A model generated the notes under the pieces. That model saw only the letters and a list, made by a program, of their open reading frames with translations. It was not told the origin of the DNA and did not search any database. Positions 5,019 through 5,270 of a stretch of 5,270 nucleotides of DNA are shown here, one piece after another (position 1 is the stretch's first letter; every line of letters begins with the position of its first letter). The position numbers and the translations under genes were made by a program. Origin of the DNA: Phycisphaerae bacterium (GTDB lineage Bacteria; Planctomycetota; Phycisphaerae; Sedimentisphaerales; Anaerobacaceae); the NCBI GenBank assembly GCA_030630315.1, contig DAOVNI010000134.1:1-5270 (forward strand), in the 5' to 3' direction.

Positions 5019-5270
5019 GTGAAATTTAGCTCTTTCTCCGGCTTTGATTTGCAGGGACCGGTCAAACTGATGTTGGCCAAACCTACGCAGAATAAATTTC
5101 GACAGGGCCAATTCGCCATACAACACCGACAGCTCAACTTGAAAACCGCTCTTTGCGCGTTTAAGAGAACAGCTTCCCCACGCATAACCATTCGACCAGA
5201 AGAATGTGCCGTCCTGGGCAGCAAAGGTCATTGATTCTTCGACGCCGGAATAACTAAATCCGGTCAGCGC
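4965..5270 (-). CDS. C-terminal end of a GH116/DUF608-like glycoside hydrolase (partial)
   Basis: The minus-strand frame is open from the right edge to a TGA at 4967-4965, giving 101 residues of a protein whose N-terminal part lies outside. It begins A-L-T-G-F-S-Y-S-G-V-E-E-S, then MTFAAQDGTFFWSNGYAWGS, then a strand-rich stretch ending AGERAKFHV. The order F-x-Y-x-G, FA, FFW, GYAWG, G-E-L-A-L resembles the end of GH116 (GBA2-type beta-glucosidase/glucosylceramidase, DUF608) proteins common in Planctomycetota, where the motif is closer to FAP-FxxFF-GWG. This assignment is by memory of the pattern, and the catalytic residues are not in view. An internal ATG at 5231-5229 is not a credible start because similarity extends before it. 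The last 17 or so residues (from S-P-V-R-N) are encoded by the inverted-repeat element and look unrelated to the fold. Confidence 0.6.
   Translation of the reverse strand, partial: ALTGFSYSGVEESMTFAAQDGTFFWSNGYAWGSCSLKRAKSGFQVELSVLYGELALSKFILRRFGQHQFDRSLQIKAGERAKFHVSPVRNLRFSSYSLSPL

Noticed and set aside
5019..5234. 71-codon plus-strand open frame, and a second minus-strand frame at 4940-5224
   Set aside because: The minus-strand frame ending at 4965 stays open to the window edge and has family-like motifs. These two overlap it in other frames and have none.

Overview
The window most resembles a chromosomal segment of a Planctomycetota bacterium, probably a Phycisphaerae/Sedimentisphaerales-type lineage. 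That placement is inferred from two things: the N-terminal motif IYADADAIGANNGSSWA in a large secreted protein, typical of exported repeat proteins in that group, and the style of its C-terminal domains. No rRNA or other marker gene is present to confirm it. Coding DNA has moderate GC, while the gaps are AT-rich and full of short repeats.

Layout from left to right. Positions 1-180 hold a strong sigma70-like promoter on the minus strand, a leader of about 125 nt with three evenly spaced hairpins, and what may be the first codons of a gene that runs off the left edge. Positions 181-353 hold a pair of covarying hairpins, a 33-bp near-perfect palindrome, and a textbook intrinsic terminator for the next gene. 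Positions 386-2287 (minus) encode a 633-residue exported protein: a signal peptide, a stub of the planctomycete beta-helix entry motif, seven ~52-residue repeats likely forming a seven-bladed beta-propeller, a PKD/Ig-like domain and a C-terminal LWPANHKM-type domain. Positions 2288-2702 are a 415-bp gap with a candidate promoter, phased A/T tracts and a short dispersed-type repeat. Positions 2703-3971 (minus) encode MurA, the first committed enzyme of peptidoglycan synthesis. A 79-bp divergent promoter region with an 8-bp inverted repeat separates murA from a CPBP-family membrane protease (4051-4899, plus). The right edge holds the C-terminal end of a minus-strand protein resembling GH116/DUF608 glycoside hydrolases. 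Its last codons lie in a 62-bp inverted-repeat element that is precisely flanked by CTAAC duplications.

The genes do not form an obvious single pathway. murA and the exported propeller protein share a strand, but a 415-bp gap with its own promoter candidate suggests separate transcription. murA and the CPBP gene are divergent and may share a control region. The CPBP gene and the GH116-like gene converge. I see no clear new multi-gene system. The most interesting signals are the mini inverted-repeat element that appears to have rewritten a C-terminus, the structured leader at the left edge, and the internally repeated chimeric exported protein.
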